Assembly (NCBI RefSeq): GCF_051307055.1
Contig: NZ_CP149994.1
Span: 3,224,001 to 3,288,000 of the forward strand
Direction of reading: 5' to 3'
DNA: 64,000 nucleotides
Source of the DNA: Dryocola sp051307055
GTDB lineage: Bacteria; Pseudomonadota; Gammaproteobacteria; Enterobacterales; Enterobacteriaceae
Part shown: positions 1 through 8,322 of the stretch, one piece after another
Layout: every line of letters starts with the position of its first letter
Numbering within the stretch: the stretch's first letter is position 1
Notes under the pieces: generated by a model
What the model was told of the DNA's origin: nothing
Seen by the model: only the letters and a program-made list of their open reading frames with translations
Databases searched by the model: none
Program-made: the position numbers and the translations under genes

Positions 1-260
1 ACCGCGTCCTGCAGCGTTTCACGACGCAGCACGTTCACGTTCAGATGCTGGCCGCCTTCCACACGAACCTCAGGTTTCACTTCCATTGGAATTTCGCGGT
101 ATTCAAACTGACCGAGTTTACTTACGGCAACCACTTCATCTTCTGAAAAGCCTGCTTTCGCACATACGCAGCGCGCTTCGCCTTTTTCGCTGTCGAGCAG
201 CCAGAAAGAGTTCAGAAGTTCGTCGTTTGCGGCTTTTGTAATCTGGATACCAGTAATCAT
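1..260 (-). CDS. grcA: Autonomous glycyl radical cofactor GrcA (partial, 3' end outside window)
   Basis: Only the first 86 codons are present; the gene runs off the left edge. The translation starts MITGIQITKAANDELLNSFW and matches E. coli GrcA (YfiD, 127 aa) almost residue for residue. GrcA is a small stand-in for the C-terminal glycyl radical domain of pyruvate formate-lyase and restores enzyme damaged by oxygen. The glycyl radical motif lies in the missing C-terminal part and cannot be checked. The start is the ATG at 260 preceded by GGGAGA. The gene is divergent from ung, and two FNR-type sites lie upstream, fitting anaerobic induction. Confidence 0.96.
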   Translation of the reverse strand, partial: MITGIQITKAANDELLNSFWLLDSEKGEARCVCAKAGFSEDEVVAVSKLGQFEYREIPMEVKPEVRVEGGQHLNVNVLRRETLQDA

Positions 261-344
261 ATTATGTCTCCCTTTGGGCTAATTTTTGCTGATTCTGTTG
301 GGCCACATTCTGGCTCATTGGTAAAACCTTTGTTGCGCTGATGA

Positions 345-350
345 TCTATA
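345..350 (-). promoter_or_regulatory. -10 element of grcA promoter
   Basis: On the minus strand this reads TATAGA. It places the transcription start near 340, which puts the two FNR-type sites at about -41 and -94, the same architecture as the E. coli yfiD/grcA promoter. The element itself is inferred from position and fit. Confidence 0.6.
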
Positions 351-374
351 TACCAGCCCCATCGCCGGCAAACT

Positions 375-388
375 TTGATTTAAATCAA
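375..388. promoter_or_regulatory. FNR binding site (proximal) for grcA
   Basis: The bases read TTGATTTAAATCAA, a perfect match to the FNR consensus TTGAT-N4-ATCAA. Its centre (381.5) is about 41 bp upstream of the inferred grcA start, the class II activator position. FNR would activate grcA without oxygen. Confidence 0.85.
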
Positions 389-427
389 AATAATCCCTAT
401 GCTAACTGTGGTTACTTCATCATTTAT

Positions 428-441
428 TTGTTTTACATCAA
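428..441. promoter_or_regulatory. FNR binding site (distal) for grcA
   Basis: TTGTTTTACATCAA differs from the FNR consensus at one position. It is centred 53 bp beyond the proximal site, giving about -94 relative to grcA. E. coli grcA has a second FNR site at the same distance, known to tune the promoter under low oxygen. It lies in the shared grcA-ung intergenic region. Confidence 0.65.
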
Positions 442-569
442 CTTAGCCACTGCACGTGCAATTAAAAAATTTGTAAATATTCAAATTTTTTTGTGCCGGG
501 GCGCCGTGAATTTTGCTTAGCGGAAAGAAGCAGTTAAGCTGTCAGTATAACGATTCGCAGGAGAGCGAC

Positions 570-1253
570 ATGACCACCTCACTCACATGGCACGACGTGC
601 TGGCCGAAGAAAAGCAGCAACCTTATTTCGTTAATACCCTTAATACCGTAGCCGATGAGCGTGCGGCAGGCGTTACCGTCTATCCGCCGCAAAAAGATGT
701 ATTCAATGCCTTTCGCTTTACGGAGCTTGGCGATGTGAAAGTGGTGATCCTTGGACAAGACCCTTACCACGGTCCGGGCCAGGCGCACGGTCTGGCTTTC
801 TCTGTGCTTCCCGGCGTTGCTGTTCCTCCGTCGCTCGGCAATATATACAAAGAGCTGCAAAATAATTTCCCGGATTTTGTGCGGCCTGACCATGGGTATC
901 TGGAAAGCTGGGCACGTCAGGGCGTGATGCTGCTTAATACGGTGTTAACCGTTGAAGCCGGCAAGGCGCATTCACACGCACGCCTGGGCTGGGAAACTTT
1001 CACTGATAAAGTCATTGCGCTGATTAACCAGCATTGTGAAGGCGTGGTGTTTCTCCTGTGGGGATCGCACGCGCAGAAAAAAGGCAGCATTATCGATCGT
1101 AAACGCCATTATGTTTTGCAGGCGCCGCATCCTTCGCCGCTTTCCGCACACCGCGGCTTCCTCGGCTGCGGGCATTTTGCTAAAACCAATGAATATCTCA
1201 TAGAGCGCGGTGCTGCGCCGATCGACTGGTCGCCGAAGCTTCCGGATCGGTAA
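570..1253 (+). CDS. ung: Uracil-DNA glycosylase
   Basis: Removes uracil from DNA as the first step of base excision repair. The 227-aa protein (E. coli 229) has the water-activating motif GQDPYHG at residues 62-68, with Asp64 as catalytic base, and the DNA-intercalating HPSPLSAHRGF loop at 187-197 with the second catalytic His. The reading frame is open further upstream, but the ATG at 570 is chosen because a GGAGAG ribosome binding site precedes it and the length and start then agree with E. coli Ung. Monocistronic, with a strong terminator directly after the stop. Confidence 0.98.
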   Translation: MTTSLTWHDVLAEEKQQPYFVNTLNTVADERAAGVTVYPPQKDVFNAFRFTELGDVKVVILGQDPYHGPGQAHGLAFSVLPGVAVPPSLGNIYKELQNNFPDFVRPDHGYLESWARQGVMLLNTVLTVEAGKAHSHARLGWETFTDKVIALINQHCEGVVFLLWGSHAQKKGSIIDRKRHYVLQAPHPSPLSAHRGFLGCGHFAKTNEYLIERGAAPIDWSPKLPDR

Positions 1254-1256
1254 GCA

Positions 1257-1291
1257 TAAAAAAGCCAGCTTTATTGAGCTGGCTTTTTATT
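1257..1291. terminator. Bidirectional terminator between ung and the yfiF-like gene
   Basis: AAAGCCAGCTTTATTGAGCTGGCTTTT forms a stem of about ten base pairs flanked by A-rich and T-rich runs on opposite sides. It can serve both convergent genes. Confidence 0.85.
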
Positions 1292-1309
1292 ACGAACCGC
1301 TAAGGCCGA

Positions 1310-2371
1310 TTACGCTTTATTCTGACGCCACCACTCGGCGAGCAGCACGCCGGTTGCCACAGAAACGTTCAGGCTTTCAACGTTGCCGGTACCGTCAATG
1401 GCAATGCTCATATCGGCGTTTTCAAAAGTGGCTTCCGTTACGCCTTCGCGTTCCTGCCCCAGCACCAGCACCATTTTCTTCGGTAGCTCAGCTTTAAACA
1501 GCGGCGTTCCTTTATGGCTGGAAGTGGTGACAACGGCATAACCCGCTTTACGGAATTGCTCAAGGCCATCGGTAAAGGTCTTACCGCTGATAGCCTGAAC
1601 GTGCTCGGCGCCGCCTTCTGCAGTACGCACCGCAGCACCGGATTCCAGCAGCGAAGCATCCTGCACCAGCAGGCCTTTCACGCCGAAATGCGCGCAGCTA
1701 CGCATAATACCGCCGAGGTTATGCGGGTTGCCGATATCTTCCAGCGCCAGAACGCAATCATCCTCGCCTGCCTGAGACAGCCAGCTCTGCACGTCGATCC
1801 CGCTGCGTTTTTTGATCAGGAAGCAAACGCCGCCGTGGTGCTCAGTACCGGATGCTTTAACCAGCTCCGCATCGTCTACCACATGGTAGGCTTTACGGTT
1901 AGCGGCCATCCAGCGCAGCGCCTCTTTGAAACGCGGCGTGACGCTCTGGATAAACCAGGCGCGTACGATACAGTCCGGACGGCTCTGGAACAGCGCCTGG
2001 CAGGCGTTCTCACCGTAAACCCGGGTCTCTTCTGCACGCTGACGGCGGATCACTTCCGGGTCTACAAAGCTCTTAGTGCCGCTACCATCCTGATCCGGCG
2101 TTGTTGACTCTTCCGCACGTGGGGGACGGGAAACCGTACGCCATGGTGAACCACCGCGGTCTTCACGATCGTCACTACGACCCCACTCGCGCCCGGCGCC
2201 AGGCTTATCATCGCGACGTGGGCGATGTCCGCCCTCACCACGTGACGGAGCTGACGCACGCCCACCACCTTTACCAGTACGCGGGTTTTGGCTGCGCTTT
2301 TCGCTGTCATCGTCACTGCGGACATACATCACTTTGACCTTGCCGCTCTTACTTTTAAATTCGTCGTTCAT
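1310..2371 (-). CDS. yfiF: SpoU/TrmH-family RNA 2'-O-methyltransferase-like protein YfiF
   Basis: Product of 353 aa, colinear with E. coli YfiF. Residues 1-110 form a basic, Gly/Arg/Asp-rich, probably disordered tail (for example DKPGAGREWGRS); a SpoU substrate-binding domain follows, then the C-terminal knotted methyltransferase fold with the motifs NPHNLGGIMRS, VLVLGQEREGV and SLNVSVATGVLLAEWW. The family moves a methyl group from S-adenosylmethionine to ribose 2'-OH of tRNA or rRNA; the target of YfiF is not established. The ATG at 2371 is chosen over an in-frame GTG at 2383 because GGAGAGAAGA lies just upstream. Confidence 0.93.
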   Translation of the reverse strand: MNDEFKSKSGKVKVMYVRSDDDSEKRSQNPRTGKGGGRASAPSRGEGGHRPRRDDKPGAGREWGRSDDREDRGGSPWRTVSRPPRAEESTTPDQDGSGTKSFVDPEVIRRQRAEETRVYGENACQALFQSRPDCIVRAWFIQSVTPRFKEALRWMAANRKAYHVVDDAELVKASGTEHHGGVCFLIKKRSGIDVQSWLSQAGEDDCVLALEDIGNPHNLGGIMRSCAHFGVKGLLVQDASLLESGAAVRTAEGGAEHVQAISGKTFTDGLEQFRKAGYAVVTTSSHKGTPLFKAELPKKMVLVLGQEREGVTEATFENADMSIAIDGTGNVESLNVSVATGVLLAEWWRQNKA

Positions 2372-2582
2372 TCTTCTCTCCACCTGGCTGAGCGCGTGGC
2401 GCGCAGATTACCCGATGTGACACCGCTTAGCCATTAACTTTGGTCAAAAGCTAATAACTATTGTAACCATCGAATAAATCGCTTTGTTGACACCGGATTA
2501 ATCGCCGATACTCTTTAACATATTAGAAACATTATCGGTTATTCACGCCGATCTCCTGACAACACACCTTTAGAGGTTAGTT

Positions 2583-3002
2583 ATGAATACCGTTTGTGCC
2601 GCCTGCCAGGCTATTAATCGCATTCCTGACGACCGTATTGACGACGTTGCAAAATGTGGGCGCTGCGGCCACGAACTCTTTGATGGCGAAGTCATTAACG
2701 CCACCGGCGATACGCTGGATCGGCTGCTGAAAGACGATCTGCCGGTCGTCGTTGACTTCTGGGCGCCCTGGTGCGGCCCGTGCGTTAACTTCGCCCCTAT
2801 TTTTGAGGACGTAGCCGAAGAACGTAGCGGCAAGGTTCGCTTTGTTAAGGTCAATACCGAAGCAGAACCGGCCCTGAGCGCTCGCTTCCGTATTCGCAGC
2901 ATTCCGACCATCATGATCTTTAAGCAAGGCGAGATGGTGGATATGTTAAACGGGGCGATGCCGAAAGCGCCTTTTGACGGCTGGCTGAACGAAAACCTCT
3001 GA
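2583..3002 (+). CDS. trxC: Thioredoxin 2
   Basis: Cytoplasmic disulfide reductase of 139 aa, the E. coli TrxC length. The N-terminus carries two zinc-binding CxxC pairs (C5/C8 and C25/C28), the feature separating TrxC from TrxA, followed by a thioredoxin fold with the active site WCGPC at residues 63-67 and the cis-Pro loop RSIPT. In E. coli the gene is induced by OxyR; I did not find a convincing OxyR site by eye. A TTAGAGGTTAGTT stretch precedes the ATG. Confidence 0.98.
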   Translation: MNTVCAACQAINRIPDDRIDDVAKCGRCGHELFDGEVINATGDTLDRLLKDDLPVVVDFWAPWCGPCVNFAPIFEDVAEERSGKVRFVKVNTEAEPALSARFRIRSIPTIMIFKQGEMVDMLNGAMPKAPFDGWLNENL

Positions 3003-3007
3003 TCGTT

Positions 3008-3037
3008 CAAGGGGAGCACGATTCCTGTGCTCCCCTT
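3008..3037. terminator. Hairpin after trxC
   Basis: AAGGGGAGCAC and GTGCTCCCCTT form an 11-bp perfect stem six bases after the trxC stop. The following bases (GGTTATCT) give only a weak T-tract, so termination could be partial. Confidence 0.65.
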
Positions 3038-3078
3038 GGTTATCTACGTTAGAATGGCGTTTTTACTTACGTATCCTG

Positions 3079-3780
3079 ATGACTGAAAACGCTGTTCTTC
3101 TTCTTCGCGCTGAACGTCTGGCGCGCGCTACCCGCCCGTTTCTTGCCCGTGGTAACCGTATACGCCGTTGCCAGCGTTGCCTTTTGCCGCTGAAACTTTG
3201 CCTGTGCGATTCGCTGCAGCCGCAGCCCGCGCGTAGCCGGTTTTGCCTGGTAATGTTCGATACGGAGCCAATGAAGCCAAGCAATACCGGCCGTCTGATC
3301 GCCGATATTCTTCCGGATACGGCGGCGTTCCAGTGGTCGCGCACCGAACCGCCCCAGGCGCTGCTCGATTTAGTAGCCGATCCCGACTACCAGCCGATGG
3401 TCGTTTTTCCTGCTTCCTATGCCGATGAAGGTAGAGCGGTGCTAACCGAGCCACCTCTTACCGGCAAACCACCGCTGTTTATCATGCTCGACGGAACCTG
3501 GACCGAAGCGCGTAAAATGTTTCGCAAAAGTCCGTGGCTGGATGCGCTGCCCGTCATCTCCGTAGATTTAAGCATCTCATCGGCCTACCGCCTGCGGATC
3601 GCAAGCGTTGACGGACAATACTGTACCGCCGAAGTCGCAGCGGCGCTGCTGGAACAGGCGGGCGATAAGCAAGCTTCTGTTGGCTTAACGGAACACTTCA
3701 CCCTTTTCCGCGAACGCTATCTGGCAGGTAAACCCCATCATCAGGGCAGCGTCACAGCAGCGGAGCCAGAAAGCGTTTAA
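3079..3780 (+). CDS. tapT: tRNA-uridine aminocarboxypropyltransferase TapT
   Basis: DTW-domain enzyme, formerly YfiP, that forms acp3U at position 47 of several tRNAs using the aminocarboxypropyl group of S-adenosylmethionine. The 233-aa product has Cys31, Cys34, Cys41 and Cys43 in a CQRC...CLC metal-type cluster and the signature DGTW at residues 138-141 followed by TEARKM. It lies 32 bp upstream of patZ and probably shares its transcript, as in E. coli. Confidence 0.95.
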   Translation: MTENAVLLLRAERLARATRPFLARGNRIRRCQRCLLPLKLCLCDSLQPQPARSRFCLVMFDTEPMKPSNTGRLIADILPDTAAFQWSRTEPPQALLDLVADPDYQPMVVFPASYADEGRAVLTEPPLTGKPPLFIMLDGTWTEARKMFRKSPWLDALPVISVDLSISSAYRLRIASVDGQYCTAEVAAALLEQAGDKQASVGLTEHFTLFRERYLAGKPHHQGSVTAAEPESV

Positions 3781-3812
3781 ACTCACGTAGATATATCTCA
3801 GGGGAGAGAGCA

Positions 3813-6473
3813 ATGAGTCAACGTGGGCTGGAGGCGCTGCTGCGCCCCAAATCGATCGCCGTTATCGGGGCCTCAGCGAAAACCGATCGCGCCGGTTTTC
3901 TGATGATGCGCAACCTGCTGGCCGGGGGATTTAATGGTCCCGTTATGCCGGTCACGCCGGTCTATCAGGCCGTTTGCGGCGTCCTTGCCTGGCCTGATAT
4001 TCCCAGCCTGCCTTTTCCTCCCGATCTCGCGGTGATCTGTACGCATTCAAAACGTAACCTTGCGTTACTGCAGGCCCTCGGTGAAAAGGGCTGTAAGGCG
4101 TGCATTATTCTCTCCGCTTCGCCGGAACAACTGCCTGAGCTGTTAGCCTGCGCGAACCGCTGGCAGATACGATTACTTGGCCCTAACAGCCTGGGTTTGC
4201 TTGCTCCGTGGCAGGGCCTGAACGCCAGTTTTTCCCCGGTCCCCATTCTGAAAGGCAAACTGGCGTTTATTTCACAATCCGCCGCCGTCTCTAATACGAT
4301 TCTGGACTGGGCGCAGCAGCGTGAAATGGGCTTCTCCTGGTTTATCGCGCTCGGCGACAGCCTGGATATCGACGTGGATGAATTGCTCGACTACCTGGCG
4401 CGCGATACCAAAACCAGCGCCATTCTGCTTTATCTCGAACATCTCAGCGATGCGCGTCGCTTTGTTTCAGCCGCGCGAAGCGCTTCACGCAATAAACCTG
4501 TGCTGGTGATTAAAAGCGGCCGTAGCGCCAAAGCGCAGGCTTTGCTGAAAACGCACCCCGGCCTTGACTCAGCCTGGGATGCGGCGATTCAACGCGCCGG
4601 CCTGCTGCGCGTGCAGGATACGCATGAACTCTTTTCCGCGGTAGAAACCCTGAGCCATATGCGCCCGCTGCGCGGCGAGAGATTAATGATTATCAGTAAC
4701 GGGGCGGCTCCTGCGGCTCTTGCGCTGGACGAGCTATGGCTACGTAATGGCAAACTGGCCTCGTTAAGCGAAGAAACGCTGGCGAGGCTGCAGGGCGTCT
4801 TACCCGTTAGCGTCGAAAGCGGCAATCCTCTGGATTTACGTGATGATGCAACGCCCGACCGCTATCTGCGCGCGGTTGAAGCGCTGCTCGACAGCCAGGA
4901 GTTCGATGCGTTAATGATTATTCACGCTCCCAGCGCCGCGGCTCCCGGAACGGAAAGTGCGGCCAAGCTGATTGAACTCCTGCGCCGCCATCCGCGGGGA
5001 AAATACGTCACAATAATCACCAACTGGTGCGGCGAATTCTCTTCGCAGGAAGCACGGCGGCTTTTCAGCGATGCGGGTATACCTACTTATCGCACCCCTG
5101 AAGGTACGGTGACGGCGTTCATGCATATGGTTGAATACCGCAGAAACCAGAAGCAGCTGCGCGAAACCCCCGCCCTGCCAGCCAACCTTGCGGCTAATGC
5201 CAGCGATGCGCATCGGCTTATCCAGCAGGCCGTCCATGAAGGAGCAACCTCGCTTGATACTCACGAAGTGCGACCCATTTTACAGGCGTATGGCCTGAAT
5301 ACGCTGCCGACCTGGATTGCCGGCGACAGTGCCGAAGCGGTACATATCGCCGAACAGATTGGCTATCCGGTAGCCTTGAAGTTGCGCTCGCCTGATATCC
5401 CGCATAAATCGGAAGTTCAGGGCGTAATGCTTTATTTACGTACGGCAAGCGAGGTTCAGCAGGCGGCAAACGCCATTATCGATCGCGTAAAAATGACCTG
5501 GCCGCAGGCGCGCATACACGGCTTACTGGTGCAAAGCATGGCAAACCGCGCTGGCGCTCAGGAATTACGCGTGGTGGTGGAGCAGGATCCTGTATTCGGG
5601 CCGTTGATTATGCTCGGTGAGGGAGGCATTGAGTGGCGCCCGGACCAGCAGGCCGTCGTCGCCCTGCCTCCGCTTAACATGAATCTCGCCCGCTATCTGG
5701 TTATTCAGGCGATAAAAAGCGGCAAGATCCGCGGCCGCAGCGCCCTGCGCCCGCTTGATATTCCAGGCATCAGCCAGGTGCTGGTGCAGGTTTCCGATCT
5801 GATCGTTGACTGCCCGGAGATCCACCGTCTGGATATTCATCCTCTGCTGGCCTCAGGAAATGAGTTCACCTTGCTGGATGTTACGTTGCAGCTGGCGCCT
5901 TTCGAGGGCGATCCTGATGCACGCCTTGCTGTACGCCCCTATCCCCATCAGCTGGAAGAAAAAGTCGTTCTCAAGGATGGCAACAGCTGTTTGTTTCGCC
6001 CGATCCTGCCTGAAGATGAGCCCGAGCTCCGGCAGTTTATCGCTCAGGTGACCAAAGAAGATCTTTATTATCGCTATTTCAGCGAGATAAACGAATTTAC
6101 CCACGAAGATTTAGCCAACATGACCCAGATCGACTACGATCGGGAAATGGCCTTTGTTGCGGTGCGTCGACAAGACAATCGGGATGAAATTCTGGGTGTC
6201 ACGCGAGCCATTTCAGATCCCGATAATATCGATGCCGAGTTTGCGGTGCTGGTACGCTCTGATTTAAAAGGCCTGGGGCTGGGCCGTCGATTAATGGAAA
6301 AGCTGATTGCCTATACCAGCGCTCACGGCCTTCAAAGGCTAAACGGCATCACGATGCCGAACAATCGGGGCATGGTTACGCTTGCCCGAAAACTGGGATT
6401 TGCAGTCGACATACAGCTTGAAGATGGTATCGTTAGCCTGACTTTGCCCCTGGTAAAAAGCGTAGGTTCGTGA
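3813..6473 (+). CDS. patZ: Protein lysine acetyltransferase PatZ (Pka/YfiQ)
   Basis: Large 886-aa GNAT-type protein acetyltransferase (E. coli PatZ, Salmonella Pat) that acetylates and silences acetyl-CoA synthetase and other metabolic enzymes. Residues about 1-700 are an NDP-forming acyl-CoA synthetase-like region: CoA-binding domain (KSIAVIGASAKTDRAG near residue 13), succinyl-CoA ligase-like domains and an ATP-grasp domain (ALKLRSPDIPHKSEVQG near 530). The C-terminal 150 residues form the GNAT domain with the acetyl-CoA loop GLGLGRRLMEKL. The SD GGGGAGAG precedes the ATG. An imperfect hairpin overlaps the stop. Confidence 0.97.
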   Translation: MSQRGLEALLRPKSIAVIGASAKTDRAGFLMMRNLLAGGFNGPVMPVTPVYQAVCGVLAWPDIPSLPFPPDLAVICTHSKRNLALLQALGEKGCKACIILSASPEQLPELLACANRWQIRLLGPNSLGLLAPWQGLNASFSPVPILKGKLAFISQSAAVSNTILDWAQQREMGFSWFIALGDSLDIDVDELLDYLARDTKTSAILLYLEHLSDARRFVSAARSASRNKPVLVIKSGRSAKAQALLKTHPGLDSAWDAAIQRAGLLRVQDTHELFSAVETLSHMRPLRGERLMIISNGAAPAALALDELWLRNGKLASLSEETLARLQGVLPVSVESGNPLDLRDDATPDRYLRAVEALLDSQEFDALMIIHAPSAAAPGTESAAKLIELLRRHPRGKYVTIITNWCGEFSSQEARRLFSDAGIPTYRTPEGTVTAFMHMVEYRRNQKQLRETPALPANLAANASDAHRLIQQAVHEGATSLDTHEVRPILQAYGLNTLPTWIAGDSAEAVHIAEQIGYPVALKLRSPDIPHKSEVQGVMLYLRTASEVQQAANAIIDRVKMTWPQARIHGLLVQSMANRAGAQELRVVVEQDPVFGPLIMLGEGGIEWRPDQQAVVALPPLNMNLARYLVIQAIKSGKIRGRSALRPLDIPGISQVLVQVSDLIVDCPEIHRLDIHPLLASGNEFTLLDVTLQLAPFEGDPDARLAVRPYPHQLEEKVVLKDGNSCLFRPILPEDEPELRQFIAQVTKEDLYYRYFSEINEFTHEDLANMTQIDYDREMAFVAVRRQDNRDEILGVTRAISDPDNIDAEFAVLVRSDLKGLGLGRRLMEKLIAYTSAHGLQRLNGITMPNNRGMVTLARKLGFAVDIQLEDGIVSLTLPLVKSVGS

Positions 6474-6498
6474 GTAAGGTACTGGAAAACTTACTCAC
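6470..6498 (+). terminator. Hairpin at the end of patZ
   Basis: GTGAGTAAG and CTTACTCAC form a 9-bp stem with an 11-base loop overlapping the patZ stop codon; a short T run follows. Possible weak terminator or attenuator before pssA. Confidence 0.45.
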
Positions 6499-6587
6499 TT
6501 TGCGGGGCAGTAGTGGTATTATCAGCAAGTTCTGACGTCTGGATTTTGCAGAAGGCCATCCAATGAATAGAGAAGATATGCACTGTG

Positions 6588-7943
6588 ATGTTGTCTAAAT
6601 TTAAGCGTAATAAACATCAACAACACCTTGCCCAGTTACCAAAGCTTTCTCAGTCAGTTGATGATGTAGAGACCCTTTTCTCCCCTGCGGACTTCCGCGA
6701 AGCCTTGCTGCAAAAAATTGCCAGCGCAACGTACCGCGTTTGTATTGTCGCGCTGTACCTGGAGCAGGATGATGGCGGCAACGGCATTCTTTCCGCACTC
6801 TATGAAGCAAAGCAAAAACGCCCGGAAATTGAAGCAACGGTTTTAGTCGACTGGCACCGCGCGCAGCGTGGCCGTATCGGCGCGGCCGCAACCGACACCA
6901 ATGCTGACTGGTATCACCGCATGTCAGAGCGCTATCCCGGCGTGGATATTCCTGTGTATGGCGTGCCCGTTAATACTCGTGAAGCGCTTGGCGTATTACA
7001 TTTTAAAGGCTTCATCATTGATGACTGCGTCATTTACAGCGGCGCCAGCCTGAACGACGTTTATCTGCATCAGCATGACAAATATCGCTATGACCGCTAT
7101 CAGATCGTTGGTAATCCACAGCTTGCAGATGTGATGTATGCCTGGGTAAATCAGTATCTGGTGCACGGCCGGGCAGTACATCGTCTTGATATCCCGCATC
7201 GTCCAAAGAGTCCGGAAATCAAAAACGACATTCGCCTGTTCCGCCAGGAGCTACGCGACGCCGCGTTCCATTTTCAGGGCAACGCCGACAACGAGCAGCT
7301 TTCCGTTACGCCGCTGGTCGGGCTTGGCAAAACCAGCTTGCTCAATAAAACCATCTTCCATCTCATGCCCTGCACAGAGCAAAAGCTGGTTATCTGTACG
7401 CCTTATTTTAACCTGCCCGCGGTGCTGGTGCGTAATATTATTCAGCTGCTGCGCGACGGCAAACAGGTGGAAATTATCGTTGGCGACAAAACCGCTAACG
7501 ACTTTTATATTCCCGAAGATGAGCCCTTTAAGATCATCGGGGCCCTGCCTTATCTGTACGAAATCAATCTGCGTCGCTTCCTGAGCCGCCTGCAGTATTA
7601 CGTAAATAGCGGGCAACTTATCGTTCGCCTGTGGAAAGACGAGGATAACAGCTATCACCTGAAAGGCATGTGGGTTGATGACGAGTGGATGCTGCTTACC
7701 GGAAATAATCTAAACCCGCGGGCGTGGCGTTTAGATCTGGAAAACGCGCTGTTGATCCACGATCCGAAACAGGAGCTGGCGCCGCTTCGCCTCCGCGAAC
7801 TGGAACTGATCCGCACTCATACAACGGTAGTAAAGCACTATCGCGACCTGCAAAGCATTGCCGAATATCCGGTAAAAGTCCGTAAGTTGATTCGGCGTCT
7901 GCGCCGTATTCGCATCGACAGGCTGATAAGTCGTATTCTCTGA
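6588..7943 (+). CDS. pssA: CDP-diacylglycerol--serine O-phosphatidyltransferase
   Basis: Makes phosphatidylserine from CDP-diacylglycerol and serine, the precursor of phosphatidylethanolamine. This is the peripheral, phospholipase D-type enzyme: two HKD motifs are visible, H138-x-K140 followed by D145 (HFKGFIIDD) and the C-terminal YHLKGMWVDD followed by GNNLNPRAW. The basic C-terminus (KLIRRLRRIRIDRLISRIL) would bind the membrane surface. The ATG at 6588, preceded by AGAGAAGA, gives 451 aa exactly as in E. coli; an in-frame GTG lies one codon upstream. Confidence 0.97.
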   Translation: MLSKFKRNKHQQHLAQLPKLSQSVDDVETLFSPADFREALLQKIASATYRVCIVALYLEQDDGGNGILSALYEAKQKRPEIEATVLVDWHRAQRGRIGAAATDTNADWYHRMSERYPGVDIPVYGVPVNTREALGVLHFKGFIIDDCVIYSGASLNDVYLHQHDKYRYDRYQIVGNPQLADVMYAWVNQYLVHGRAVHRLDIPHRPKSPEIKNDIRLFRQELRDAAFHFQGNADNEQLSVTPLVGLGKTSLLNKTIFHLMPCTEQKLVICTPYFNLPAVLVRNIIQLLRDGKQVEIIVGDKTANDFYIPEDEPFKIIGALPYLYEINLRRFLSRLQYYVNSGQLIVRLWKDEDNSYHLKGMWVDDEWMLLTGNNLNPRAWRLDLENALLIHDPKQELAPLRLRELELIRTHTTVVKHYRDLQSIAEYPVKVRKLIRRLRRIRIDRLISRIL

Positions 7944-7954
7944 TTCATCTATAA

Positions 7955-7984
7955 TTAAGGCCCTGCTTCGCAGGGCTTTTTTAT
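7955..7984 (+). terminator. Rho-independent terminator of pssA
   Basis: GCCCTGC-TTC-GCAGGGC followed by TTTTTTA, a classic intrinsic terminator 16 bases after the pssA stop. Confidence 0.9.
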
Positions 7985-7998
7985 TGGCGAGGATGAAG

Positions 7999-8322
7999 AT
8001 GCAAAGGATAATCTTACCGGCAATATTTCTCTTAAGCGGCTGCAGCCATATGGCTCAGGATCGGTGGCATGGCCAGGACAAAGCTCAACATTTTATGGCG
8101 TCGGCTATTCTCGCCGCCGCAGGCAATGAGTATGGGCAACGGCAAGGCCTGAGCAATTCACGCAGCGCAAACTTTGGTTTTCTTTTTTCAGTAAGCCTTG
8201 GCGCATCGAAAGAGCTATGGGATAGCCGCCCCACGGGAAGCGGCTGGAGCTGGAAGGACTTCAGCTGGGACATAGCCGGTGCGGCCACCGGCTATGCAAT
8301 GTGGCGGCTGGCCGAATACTAA
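7999..8322 (+). CDS. yfiM: Putative lipoprotein YfiM
   Basis: Small protein of 107 aa matching E. coli YfiM. A short hydrophobic signal peptide ends in the lipobox LSGC, so the Cys is probably lipidated. The rest contains a conserved DKAQHF...GNEYGQRQ segment and a Gly-rich C-terminal stretch (WDIAGAATGYAMW) that may associate with membrane. Function unknown. Upstream TTG and ATG codons are in frame, but the ATG at 7999 is favoured: GCGAGG lies six bases before it and the length then equals E. coli's. The 3' end overlaps kgtP, on the other strand, by 4 bp. Confidence 0.88.
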   Translation: MQRIILPAIFLLSGCSHMAQDRWHGQDKAQHFMASAILAAAGNEYGQRQGLSNSRSANFGFLFSVSLGASKELWDSRPTGSGWSWKDFSWDIAGAATGYAMWRLAEY